Notes under the pieces: model-generated
The model's database searches: none
Told to the model about the DNA's origin: nothing
The model's input: only the letters and a program-made list of their open reading frames with translations
Assembly: GCF_003627795.1 (NCBI RefSeq)
Contig: NZ_CP032684.1
Span: 3,780,001 to 3,844,000 of the forward strand
Source of the DNA: Rhizobium sp. CCGE531
GTDB taxonomy: Bacteria; Pseudomonadota; Alphaproteobacteria; Rhizobiales; Rhizobiaceae
Direction: 5' to 3'
DNA: 64,000 bases
Program-made: the position numbers and the translations under genes
In this document: positions 48,303-56,295 of the stretch, in pieces
Position numbering within the stretch: the first letter of the stretch is position 1
Layout of the letters: every line of letters starts with the position of its first letter

Positions 48303-50159
48303 ATGATCTATGACCCCGCCAGCACCAATCCGCTCGCCGGCAACCCGCTGAAGACCCTTGCCGACATGCGCCGTGCGCTGACCGACCTGTTCGATCCACT
48401 GCTCTCCTATTTCTCTGAAGGCAATGCCCGCGTCCGCATCGATGCCGCCGGCGCGCATTTCGACCGCGCCGCCGCCGATCTCGAAGGTTTCGCCCGTCCG
48501 CTCTGGGGCCTTGCGCCGCTCGGCGCCGGCGACGGCGACTTCCGCCATTGGGACCGCTACGCAGAAGGCCTCGCCAATGGCGTCGACCCGAAACATCCGG
48601 AATATTGGGGCACGGTCAACGGCCGCGACCAGCGCATGGTCGAGCTCGCCGCCCTCGGCTTCGCGCTCGCCCTCGTGCCGGAAAAGATCTGGGAGCCGCT
48701 CGATCAACGCGCGCGCGACAATCTGATTGCCTATCTCAAGCATGCCCGCACCTTCGACTATGCCGACAACAACTGGAAATTCTTCCGCATCTTCGTGGAC
48801 ATCGCGCTCGACCGGCTCGGTGCTTCCTTCGACCGCAGCCTGACGGAAAGCTACCTGAACGAACTCGACGGCTTCTACATCGCCGATGGCTGGTACCGCG
48901 ACGGCAATATCAGGCGCATCGATCACTACATTCCCTTCGCCATGCATTTTTACGGGCTGATCTATTCCAAGCTCGTCAATGACGACCGCGCCGAACGCTA
49001 CCGCGAACGCGCCATCCTCTTCGCCAGGGATTTCCGGCATTGGTTCGCGCCCGACGGGGCCACCATCCCCTTCGGCCGGAGCCTCACCTATCGCTTCGCC
49101 TGCGCCGGCTTCTGGTCGGCGCTCGCCTTTGCCGATGTCGAGGCGCTGCCATGGGGCGAGATCAAGGGCCTCTGCCTGCGGCATCTGCGCTGGTGGTCCG
49201 ACAAGCCGATCGCCCATCGCGACGGCACGCTGCCGATCGGCTTTGCCTATCCCAACCTGCTGATGTCGGAGAACTATAATTCCGCCGGCTCGCCCTACTG
49301 GGCCTTCAAGGCCTTCCTGCCCTTGGCGCTGCCTGAAACGCATCCATTCTGGGCCGCCGAAGAAAAACCGCCAGAAAATGAGCCGGCTATCATCCCGCAA
49401 AAGCATCCCGGCATGGTCCTGCTGCGCAGTAGGGATGATGTCGTGGCACTCTCCTCCGGCCAGGAAAACCAGCAGATGCGCTTCGGCGCGGAGAAATATT
49501 CGAAATTTGCCTATTCCGCACGCTACGGCTTCAGCGTCGAAAGCGACGAACGCATCTTTACCGGCGGCGCCTTCGACAGCGTGCTCGCCTTCAGCGATGA
49601 TGGCCTGCACTACCGCGTGCGCGAAACCAACGAAGAGGCAAAGCTTGCAGGCGATACGCTCTACGCCAAATGGTCGCCATACCCCGACATGACGGTGGAG
49701 ACATGGCTCATCCCCGCCTCGCCCTGGCATGTCCGCCTGCACAAGATCACCACGCCGCGACCGCTGCAGACGGCCGAAGGCGGCTTCGCCATCGCAAGGC
49801 GTGATTCTGAAGCCGATACGCTCTCTTCCGCAACCGGTGCCGCCTATGCCATCGGCGAGGAGGATTTCAGCGGCATTCTCGACCTCGGCTCGACGATTGC
49901 GCGACAGGGCGTCGCGCAGAAAGCGCCACCGAACACCAACCTCATCGTCGCAAAGACCTTGGTGCCGCAGCTGCGTGGCACGATCCCAGCGGGCGAGACC
50001 ATTCTCGTCTCCGCCGTGCTTGCGGAGAGGGACCCGTCCGCCATCGATCACGCCTGGACGAAGCCACCTGCCAAGCCCGATATCGATGCCCTGCGTGCCC
50101 TCGTGAAAGACAAGGGCATCACGGTGAGCGCCATCGAGGCGCCGGGTCGCCTGCCATGA
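48303..50159 (+). CDS. DUF2264-domain protein
   Basis: A 618-residue protein of the DUF2264 family. The N-terminal two-thirds (MIYDPASTNPLAGNPLKTLADMRRALTDLFDPLLSYFSEGNARVRIDAAGAHFD, then FARPLWGLAPLGAG, NNWKFFRIFVDIALDRLG, YIADGWYRDGNIRRIDHYIPFAMHFYGLIYS) look like an alpha/alpha toroid similar to polysaccharide lyases and unsaturated glucuronyl hydrolases. The last third looks like a beta-sandwich. It has no signal peptide, so it acts in the cytoplasm. No function is proven for the family; a role in processing imported uronides or other plant oligosaccharides is inferred from the LacI, dehydrogenase and transporter neighbours. Its stop overlaps the next start. Confidence 0.85.
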   Translation: MIYDPASTNPLAGNPLKTLADMRRALTDLFDPLLSYFSEGNARVRIDAAGAHFDRAAADLEGFARPLWGLAPLGAGDGDFRHWDRYAEGLANGVDPKHPEYWGTVNGRDQRMVELAALGFALALVPEKIWEPLDQRARDNLIAYLKHARTFDYADNNWKFFRIFVDIALDRLGASFDRSLTESYLNELDGFYIADGWYRDGNIRRIDHYIPFAMHFYGLIYSKLVNDDRAERYRERAILFARDFRHWFAPDGATIPFGRSLTYRFACAGFWSALAFADVEALPWGEIKGLCLRHLRWWSDKPIAHRDGTLPIGFAYPNLLMSENYNSAGSPYWAFKAFLPLALPETHPFWAAEEKPPENEPAIIPQKHPGMVLLRSRDDVVALSSGQENQQMRFGAEKYSKFAYSARYGFSVESDERIFTGGAFDSVLAFSDDGLHYRVRETNEEAKLAGDTLYAKWSPYPDMTVETWLIPASPWHVRLHKITTPRPLQTAEGGFAIARRDSEADTLSSATGAAYAIGEEDFSGILDLGSTIARQGVAQKAPPNTNLIVAKTLVPQLRGTIPAGETILVSAVLAERDPSAIDHAWTKPPAKPDIDALRALVKDKGITVSAIEAPGRLP

Positions 50160-51181
50160 CGTCATTCTCTGCCAGCCGCCCGGCCATCGCCTTCGCCATG
50201 CAGCCGTCGCGCACGCAGCATGTGCTGCCGGACGCGCTCGTTCAGCGCCTTGGGGCCATCGGCCATGTGCTCGACGCAGCGCCGATGCAGCGCTTCGACG
50301 ACGAGCGCGCCAGAAAGCTGCTGGCGGAAACCGAAATCCTGATCACCGGCTGGGGCTCGCCGACGATCGACGCCGCCGCGCTTGCCCAGGCTCCGCATCT
50401 GAAGCTGGTGGTCCACGCCGCAGGAACGGTGAAGGGACTGCTGGGGGACAGGCTGTTCGATCGCGGCATCCTGGTTAGTCATGCCGCCCAGGCCAATGCC
50501 TTGCCGGTCGCCGAATTCACGCTCGCCGCCATCATCTTCGCCGGCAAGAAGGTGTTTCAGTTTCGTGATCTTTATGTTGCCGACCGCAACCGCAAGCGGA
50601 CGCAGCCGATCCAGGCCGAGGCCATCGGCAATTACGGCCGCACGGTCGGCATCATCGGCGCCTCAAGAATCGGCCGTCGCGTGATCGAGCTGCTTTCACC
50701 CTTCGACTACCGCATCCTGCTCTATGATCCCATGGTCGGTGACGCCGAGGCGGCCGGGCTGGGCGTGAAGAAGACCGAGCTGGACGCCCTGATGGCAGCA
50801 GCCGACATCGTCTCGCTGCACGCGCCATCCCTGCCGGCGACGCGGCACATGATCGACGCCCAACGCCTGTCGCTGATGAAGGAAGGAGCAACCTTCATCA
50901 ATACGGCGCGCGGCGCGCTGGTCGATGAGACCGCCCTGATCGCCGTTCTGAAGACCGGCCGCATCGACGCGATCATCGACGTCACCGATCCGGAAATTCC
51001 GGAGGCGGCATCGGCCTTCTATGACCTACCGAACGTCTTCCTGACGCCGCATATTGCCGGCGCCGTCGGGCTGGAGCGGACCCGGCTCGGCGAGATGGCG
51101 GTCGACGAGGCCATCCGCTTCATCGAAGGTAAGCCGCTGCTCTACGGGGTGCGCCGAGAGGACATGGCGCTGATGGCATGA
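50156..51181 (+). CDS. D-2-hydroxyacid dehydrogenase family protein
   Basis: A 341-residue NAD-dependent 2-hydroxyacid dehydrogenase. The nucleotide-binding motif is GIIGASRIGRRVIELL, with Asp acceptor in LLYDPM. The catalytic Arg is in INTARGALVDE, the Glu in DVTDPEIPE, and the His in FLTPHIAGAVG. The glycine motif has Ser-Arg (GASRIG) in place of the usual GxGxxG, a common variant. The ATGA overlap links it to the DUF2264 gene, and together they may act on an aldonic or uronic acid derivative. It probably reduces or oxidises a hydroxyacid intermediate of the sugar pathway. Confidence 0.9.
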   Translation: MTSFSASRPAIAFAMQPSRTQHVLPDALVQRLGAIGHVLDAAPMQRFDDERARKLLAETEILITGWGSPTIDAAALAQAPHLKLVVHAAGTVKGLLGDRLFDRGILVSHAAQANALPVAEFTLAAIIFAGKKVFQFRDLYVADRNRKRTQPIQAEAIGNYGRTVGIIGASRIGRRVIELLSPFDYRILLYDPMVGDAEAAGLGVKKTELDALMAAADIVSLHAPSLPATRHMIDAQRLSLMKEGATFINTARGALVDETALIAVLKTGRIDAIIDVTDPEIPEAASAFYDLPNVFLTPHIAGAVGLERTRLGEMAVDEAIRFIEGKPLLYGVRREDMALMA

Positions 51182-51295
51182 CGCGACGCAGCAAATCCAT
51201 GAAAACACCCTGAAATCGCCCCATTTCGGCACAGGCAAACAACCCGTTTTTAATCATTCCCCGCTAGCACTCTTCTTAGCGAAGAGGTTCTAGTA

Positions 51296-51883
51296 ATGCG
51301 TAGCCGCGTCCTTTCCATTCTGGCCGTAATACTGCTCGGCGTGCTGGCGGGCTGCGCCACCGCACCATCGCGCACCCGCAACATCTGCGCGATCTTCGAC
51401 CAGCGCGACGGCTGGTTCAACAACTGGCAGCGGGCAGCCGAACGCACGCAGCGCAAATACGGCGTGCCGGTGCCGATCCTGATGGCGACGATCTACACCG
51501 AATCCGGCTTCCGGCCGCGCGCGCGGCCGCCGCGGCGCTATCTGCTCGGTTTTATCCCCTGGAAACGCCCGACGACGGCCTATGGTTATTCGCAAGCACT
51601 CGACGGCACCTGGGATAAGTACAAGCGCGAGACCGGCAACTGGACGGCAAGCCGCACCAACTTCCCGGATGCCATCGACTTCGTCGGCTGGTATCACTAC
51701 CAGACCCACCTGCAGACCGGCATCGCGCTGAACGATTCCTACGATCTCTATCTCGCCTATTACTCAGGCGCCAAGGGCTATCTGCAGGGATCGTGGCGCG
51801 GCAATGGCACGGCGCTAGCCGGTGCCAAACGTTTCAACGGCATGACGAGGATCTACGCACAGCAGCTTCCGAGCTGCAGCTAA
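51296..51883 (+). CDS. Lipoprotein with SLT-type lytic transglycosylase domain
   Basis: A 195-residue lipoprotein. The signal peptide ends in a lipobox LAGC (Cys20). The body is a lysozyme-like transglycosylase domain: KYGVPVPILMATIYTESGFRP, with probable catalytic Glu69, then AYGYSQALDGTWDKYKRETGNWTASRTNFPDAIDFVGWYHYQTHLQTGIALNDSYDLYLAYYSGAKGY. It probably cleaves peptidoglycan glycan strands in the periplasm. It is not related in function to the sugar genes around it. The start at 51296 has AGAGG about 10 bases upstream. Complete and normal length for small SLT lipoproteins. Confidence 0.9.
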   Translation: MRSRVLSILAVILLGVLAGCATAPSRTRNICAIFDQRDGWFNNWQRAAERTQRKYGVPVPILMATIYTESGFRPRARPPRRYLLGFIPWKRPTTAYGYSQALDGTWDKYKRETGNWTASRTNFPDAIDFVGWYHYQTHLQTGIALNDSYDLYLAYYSGAKGYLQGSWRGNGTALAGAKRFNGMTRIYAQQLPSCS

Positions 51884-51914
51884 TCTCGACGCCGGAAAGC
51901 ATAAAACCGCAGCC

Positions 51915-53177
51915 TTAGGGCCGCGGCTCCAGCAGGTTCAAACCGCCATCTTCACCCCAGATATCGGCAATCGACACCTGCTGGCCGGTGCGGCTGCTCT
52001 GCAGCGCGGCAATGCCGCACAGGACCGACATCGCCCCCGCGCGCGAACCGGCGCGCTGCTTCAGCTCGTCGTTCGGGCCGGAGCGCAAGATCATGTTGCG
52101 CAGCCTGTCATCACCGCCATAGTGCCCGCCGGAGGAATGCGGCACCCATATGCGTTCGACATCGCCGAAATTCTTCATGACGACAATCTCGTCGGCCGGT
52201 GGCGTTGTCCAGTTCTGCTTCTCATATTGCCTGAGCTCCATGCGGCCCTTGTGGCCGTTGAAGGCAATGTGATGGCCTTCGATCGGCATGTAGGTATTGA
52301 GCGAATAAGAGACGTTGACGCCGCTGCGATAGCGGATCGCGGCAACCATCGTATCCGGAATATCGATATCCTCGCGGAAGACGCAGGCATCGCGCACATA
52401 GCCGTCGACGGTCGAGGGCTCCTCATAGAGGCTTTCGAGCAGCGGCGTCGCGCTAATGTCGAGATAATAGTCGCACTCCTGCTTGTAGCGACAGGTGCGA
52501 CAGCGCTCGCCGCGGAACGGGCCTTTGCGGCCGTAATGCTTGAGATCGGCAAAGGCGGAAACCGTTTCCGGATCGGAATCCAGATACCAGTTCAGAAGGT
52601 CGAAATGGTGCGTCGCCTTGTGAACGAAGAGGCTACCGGAATTCTCCACGTAAGCATGCCAGCGGCGGAAGTAATCGGCGCCATGGCTGGTGTCGAGATA
52701 CCAATGGAAATCGACGGACGTGACGTCGCCGATGACACCGAAATTGATCAGTTCCTTGATCTTCGCCGCCGTCGGCGCGAAGCGATAGTTGAAGGAAATA
52801 TCCAGCCGCTTGCCGGTGCGCGCCTCGGCATCGAGAATACGCTTGATCTTGTCGACCGTCGTCGTCATCGGCTTCTCGCTAATGACATTGGCGCCGGCCT
52901 CCATCGCCCTGACGATCAGATCGTCATGGGTGGAATCGCGCGTGCAGACGATGACGAGATCCGGCTTCTCGACGCGCAGCAGCTCATCGAAGTCGGTATA
53001 AACAGGCACCGATGCTCCGATATACTCAAGCGCCCGCTTCGCACGCATGGCATTGAGATCGCACACCGCCACGAGCTCGACCTCGTTGCTCCAGCGCTCG
53101 ACCAGATCCTTGCCCCACATGGTCGCGCCACGGTTTCCCGTGCCGACCAGAACGTAGCTTTTTTTCGATGACTGCAT
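51915..53177 (-). CDS. Gfo/Idh/MocA-family dehydrogenase with a Cys cluster
   Basis: A 420-residue dehydrogenase. Rossmann motif YVLVGTGNRGATMWG, EKP motif ISEKPMTTT (101-103). The C-terminal domain includes SLFVHKATHHFDLLNWYLDSDPETVSAFADL. It has an insertion with Cys226, Cys229 and Cys235 (RCRTCRYKQEC), which could bind a metal. GGAGGAGCAG precedes the ATG at 53177. It lies downstream of the enolase-superfamily gene on the same strand, 400 bases apart with a repeat cluster between. Probably it oxidises a sugar or sugar acid in the same pathway. Exact substrate unknown. Confidence 0.9.
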   Translation of the reverse strand: MQSSKKSYVLVGTGNRGATMWGKDLVERWSNEVELVAVCDLNAMRAKRALEYIGASVPVYTDFDELLRVEKPDLVIVCTRDSTHDDLIVRAMEAGANVISEKPMTTTVDKIKRILDAEARTGKRLDISFNYRFAPTAAKIKELINFGVIGDVTSVDFHWYLDTSHGADYFRRWHAYVENSGSLFVHKATHHFDLLNWYLDSDPETVSAFADLKHYGRKGPFRGERCRTCRYKQECDYYLDISATPLLESLYEEPSTVDGYVRDACVFREDIDIPDTMVAAIRYRSGVNVSYSLNTYMPIEGHHIAFNGHKGRMELRQYEKQNWTTPPADEIVVMKNFGDVERIWVPHSSGGHYGGDDRLRNMILRSGPNDELKQRAGSRAGAMSVLCGIAALQSSRTGQQVSIADIWGEDGGLNLLEPRP

Positions 53178-53240
53178 CTGCTCCTCCAGAATCTGCAAAC
53201 AGCGATGATGAGGCCTCGGCGGCCTGAATTTATTTCGGTG

Positions 53241-53530
53241 GTGTGCCCCTCACCCCGCTCGCGGCGGAACAATCGCATATGAGGCACATCGGCGCCGCAA
53301 GTTCCTTCTCCCCTCGGGGAGAAGGTGGCCCGAAGGGCCGGATGAGGGGGCTGACCGTTTTGAATGCGGGGATTTTCGTGCTCTTGGCAGGCACCCCCTC
53401 ATCCGCCTCCTGAGCTTGTCGAAGGGCGGCACCTTCTCCCCGAGGGGAGAAGGAAGTGCGCGGCAACAATCTCATTTCACATGCGCTTGCCCTACCGCTT
53501 GCGGCCAGAGGGTCGGGGTGAGGAGCCACG
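53241..53530. repeat. Large nested inverted-repeat cluster
   Basis: Two 22-bp hairpins with arms CCTTCTCCCC and GGGGAGAAGG (53304-53325 and 53432-53453) are arranged as an inverted pair. GGATGAGGGGG at 53340-53350 mirrors CCCCCTCATCC at 53394-53404. The outer edges CCCCTCACCCC and GGGGTGAGG also mirror each other. The whole 290 bases thus form a composite palindrome. No gene is seen within the gap from 53178 to 53575. Confidence 0.75.
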
Positions 53531-53575
53531 CGCGGCAATAGGTTTGGACAAACTCTCATAACCTTGGCCGGATCC

Positions 53576-54997
53576 TTATCTCGGAGACCTCTCCATCGCC
53601 GCCCAATCCGGCTCGACCGACGAGCCTAGACCGACAGCATTGATAACGGAGCCGATAGCAAGCTGCCCCGCCTCGATCCGCAGCCGGGTGCGGCCGTTGC
53701 TGACGCGGTAGAGATCGGAATGCGCCTCGGCGAAAGCCGCCTGCTCCGCCTCCGGCGCGCCGGCCATGCCGTCGACATAGTGATGGCCGTTGCGCTCGAT
53801 ATGCGTCATGCCGATCAAGGATGCGAGCGCCAGGTCCTGCTGCACGGCAAGGCCCCCTTGCGTCGTCAGATCCTCCGCCGACATGAAATAGGGGATGCCG
53901 TCCTCCGCACTCCATTTGGCGACCCGCGCCCGGTTCAATAGCGAGCGATAGAAACCCTTGCAGGATTTCGAGGAGATGCCGGTATAGCCGAGCCCTCTCG
54001 CCGTGACGAAGGCATCGATGTCGGCATCGGATTCATCGATCTCCACCGGCTTGAAGGCGGCAAGCGCCTTCACCGGCTTTTCGAAAGCATAGGCACGGGC
54101 GATCGGCTGCTCGACGAACAGGATCGACGCCGCAAACCGTTCGAGCCTCGGCTCCCTCTTCACGCGGGCCAGCAGATCGGCAACCGCTTCAGCGGATGAA
54201 AACTGCTCGTTGCCGTCAAGCGTCACCGAATAGCTGGACATCTTGGCATCGATGACGGCAGCGACACGGCAGAGCCGATCGATATCGGCGTCAGGGGCAC
54301 CCGAAACCTTGACCTTGAAGAAGGTGAGGCCATAGGCGTCGATCGCCTCCTCGAAACTCTCCGGCAGGCCGTCATTCAGGCGCTCGTTTGCCGGAATATC
54401 GCCCGCCACGATAGCATCGACCAGGCCGACCGTATGGCGGGCGGCAAGGCTTGCCGCTGGTTCCAAAGTCGACAGGAAGCCGGAGAGATCGAAACCGGAG
54501 AGATCGCGCGCTGTCGATGCATCGATGCCAGGGCGGTTCGCCTTGATCGCCTGAGCGACAGTCAGTCCTTCCAGCCGGCAAAGCGCATCGAGAACAGCCC
54601 GGTTGGCAAGTGCGAGGCCGAAGGAGGCGACGAGGCCATTCAGCCTTTCAGCCGCAGCGCGGGCATGATGCGAGGCCTCGACGGCCGCATGCAGCCCGAA
54701 AGCCGTTCCCGACTCCGCACTCCCAAGCGCATCCAGTGCCAGCGCGAGCGAGCGGCGAAGCTGGTTTTCATTGTCGGCATTGGAAAGCTCGGGCGACTTG
54801 TCGAACCATTTCGGCACCATCAGCTCGGCCGCCACGCCCTCGGCCGAGCGCCCCAGCGCATCCTCGATGCGTACACGCAAAAAAATCTGCCGCGCCTCGC
54901 GCAAGGTTGCCGCCCCGAAGCGGAATGGAAGCCGCAGCTTGACCGGGCGCTCGAACGCCTCTGCCTCGATAAGCCTGATTTTCAATGGATCGGTCAT
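53576..54997 (-). CDS. Enolase-superfamily (mandelate racemase/MLE-like) protein
   Basis: A 473-residue protein, longer than the usual 370-400 of the superfamily. N-terminal capping domain (IRLIEAEAFERPVKLRLPFRFGAATLREARQIFLRVRIEDALG), then the barrel with FFKVKVSG, VTLDGNEQF (metal Asp), ILFVEQPIAR (metal Glu), PVEIDESDADIDAF (metal Asp/Glu), and SSKSCKGFYRSLLNRARVAKW with a candidate catalytic Lys. It probably dehydrates or epimerises a sugar acid. The gene leads a minus-strand operon toward a Gfo/Idh/MocA gene. A perfect 18-bp palindrome 334 bases upstream is the likely operator. Specific activity unknown. Confidence 0.87.
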   Translation of the reverse strand: MTDPLKIRLIEAEAFERPVKLRLPFRFGAATLREARQIFLRVRIEDALGRSAEGVAAELMVPKWFDKSPELSNADNENQLRRSLALALDALGSAESGTAFGLHAAVEASHHARAAAERLNGLVASFGLALANRAVLDALCRLEGLTVAQAIKANRPGIDASTARDLSGFDLSGFLSTLEPAASLAARHTVGLVDAIVAGDIPANERLNDGLPESFEEAIDAYGLTFFKVKVSGAPDADIDRLCRVAAVIDAKMSSYSVTLDGNEQFSSAEAVADLLARVKREPRLERFAASILFVEQPIARAYAFEKPVKALAAFKPVEIDESDADIDAFVTARGLGYTGISSKSCKGFYRSLLNRARVAKWSAEDGIPYFMSAEDLTTQGGLAVQQDLALASLIGMTHIERNGHHYVDGMAGAPEAEQAAFAEAHSDLYRVSNGRTRLRIEAGQLAIGSVINAVGLGSSVEPDWAAMERSPR

Positions 54998-55056
54998 GAT
55001 GTTAGTCAGCTCCCGTGATTGTCAGGCAGGTCTGTTCGCGTAGGCACTACATGCAT

Positions 55057-55195
55057 GGCCCCTCACCCCAACCCTCTCTCCGCAAGCGGGGAGAGGGAGT
55101 CTTTTGCTTGCAGCCAGCTCGAAATTAGAAGCGAGCAGACTTGCGCTGTCGCCCCTCTCCCCGTTTCAACGGGGAGAGGGCTGGGGTGAGGGGCC
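55057..55195. repeat. Inverted pair of CCCCTCACCCCA...GGGGAGAGGG repeats
   Basis: GGCCCCTCACCCCA at 55057-55070 and TGGGGTGAGGGGCC at 55182-55195 are perfect inverted 14-mers. Each is followed inward by a small hairpin, CTCTCTCCGC...GCGGGGAGAGGG on the left and CCCTCTCCCCG...CGGGGAGAGGG on the right. The spacing is about 50 bases. The family differs from that at 53241-53530. Confidence 0.8.
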
Positions 55196-55330
55196 ATTTA
55201 GATAGTTGCAGAAGAAATTCTTCATATCGCCGGCCACGTCATACATTGTGGCCAACACACTTCCCAATTTCTCCTCTCCTCCCAATTCCCTCCAGAATCG
55301 GGAAAAACAAATGCTTGATCGCCCAAGCAA

Positions 55331-55348
55331 TGTAACCATATGGTTACA
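55331..55348. promoter_or_regulatory. 18-bp perfect palindrome, probable TetR operator (site 1)
   Basis: TGTAACCATATGGTTACA is symmetric over all 18 bases. It lies between tetR (ending at 55420) and the enolase-family gene (starting at 54997, minus strand). A version with 15 of 18 identities is found at 56229-56246 in front of the ABC operon. Confidence 0.75.
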
Positions 55349-55419
55349 AGATCGCGCTTTACCTCAAGGCTTGTCAATCGCCTTTTGAAAATTTCTCCAA
55401 GCCGCCACATCAGAATTGT

Positions 55420-56115
55420 CTACGCCCGGATTGAAGCCAGCGTGACCGCAACGATGTGCTCGCCCCAGGCATTGAGCGCTTCCTGGCTCGTCAGCTTGCG
55501 CGCAAAAATTGTCGATAGCGTGTGCCGGTTCGACAAATAGAAGAAGCCGAGCGCGGCGATCGTCAGATAGACGGATACCGGATCGACCGCTGGCCGGAAG
55601 ATGCCGGCCGCCTCGCCGCGAAGCAGCACGTCCGAGAGTTCGTCGATAAAGTGGGAATGCATGGCCGACACCTTCTCGGACCGTTGCAGGTAATGTGCGT
55701 GATGCAGATTTTCGGTGGCAAGCAGGCTTAGAAACTCGGGATGCGCGAGGAAGTGCCGCCAGGTGAATAAAGCGAGTTCCCGCATTCCCTCCTCCGGATG
55801 GCGACGCGCGAGGTCGAGCTGCTTCTCGGCATTGCGGATCGTCGCATAGGTCGCTTCCAGCACGGCGAGATAGAGCCCCTCCTTGTCGCCGAAATAATGA
55901 TAGAGCATCCGCTTGTTGGTCTGCGCCCGCGCCGCGATCGCATCCACCCGGGCACCGCCGAAACCGTGCGCGGCAAATTCCTCCGTCGCCGCGTCCAGGA
56001 TCATGGCATGGGTGCGTTGCGGATTGCGCGATATCTTCTTCGACCGCGTCTCTACGGTCTTGTCGGCGTCGGCTTCTGCTTTATTTTCAGTCTGTTGCCT
56101 CGCCCTGGCCACCAT
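55420..56115 (-). CDS. TetR-family regulator (RutR-like)
   Basis: A 231-residue protein. A basic N-terminus (MARARQQTENKAEADADKTVETRSKKISRNPQRTHA) precedes the helix-turn-helix (MILDAATEEFAAHGFGGARVDAIAARAQTNKRMLYHYFGDKEGLYLAVLEATY, about 37-88). The C-terminal domain resembles RutR-type TetR_C (EFLSLLATENLHHAHYLQRSEKV). SD AAGGAG precedes the ATG at 56115. It is divergent from the ABC operon, with the imperfect 18-bp site between them, and is flanked on the other side by a perfect copy. It is therefore the prime candidate to control both the transporter and the enolase-family operon. Confidence 0.9.
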   Translation of the reverse strand: MVARARQQTENKAEADADKTVETRSKKISRNPQRTHAMILDAATEEFAAHGFGGARVDAIAARAQTNKRMLYHYFGDKEGLYLAVLEATYATIRNAEKQLDLARRHPEEGMRELALFTWRHFLAHPEFLSLLATENLHHAHYLQRSEKVSAMHSHFIDELSDVLLRGEAAGIFRPAVDPVSVYLTIAALGFFYLSNRHTLSTIFARKLTSQEALNAWGEHIVAVTLASIRA

Positions 56116-56228
56116 GGACGATCTCCTTCCCGATCGGTGTTGCGGCGATGGATGCCGCCAGCGCGCATGAGCCCCGTTTTGGCTGCAACGCGATTGGCGC
56201 TTGACAGCGGTCACGTTTCTATCCAACT

Positions 56229-56246
56229 TGTAACCAAATAGTTATA
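56229..56246. promoter_or_regulatory. Imperfect 18-bp TetR operator (site 2)
   Basis: TGTAACCAAATAGTTATA differs from the perfect palindrome at 55331 in only three positions. It lies 50 bases upstream of the binding-protein gene (56296) and 114 bases upstream of the divergent tetR start. Confidence 0.7.
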
Positions 56247-56295
56247 TCATGCAAAGCAGTTCGTAAATCATCGGTTCACTGGGGAGGAGACCAGG

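Larger units (their letters stand above)
54998..55419. other. Regulatory and repeat region between enolase-family gene and tetR
   Basis: This 422-base gap contains the inverted repeats at 55057-55195 and the 18-bp palindrome at 55331-55348. The segment from 55200 to 55330 is pyrimidine-rich and shows no gene. A transcript start for the enolase-family gene must lie here, downstream of the palindrome on the minus strand. Confidence 0.5.

Noticed and set aside
48231..50165. 644-codon frame opposite DUF2264
   Set aside because: Shadow of the coding strand; no domain, no start signal and exactly co-extensive with the real gene.
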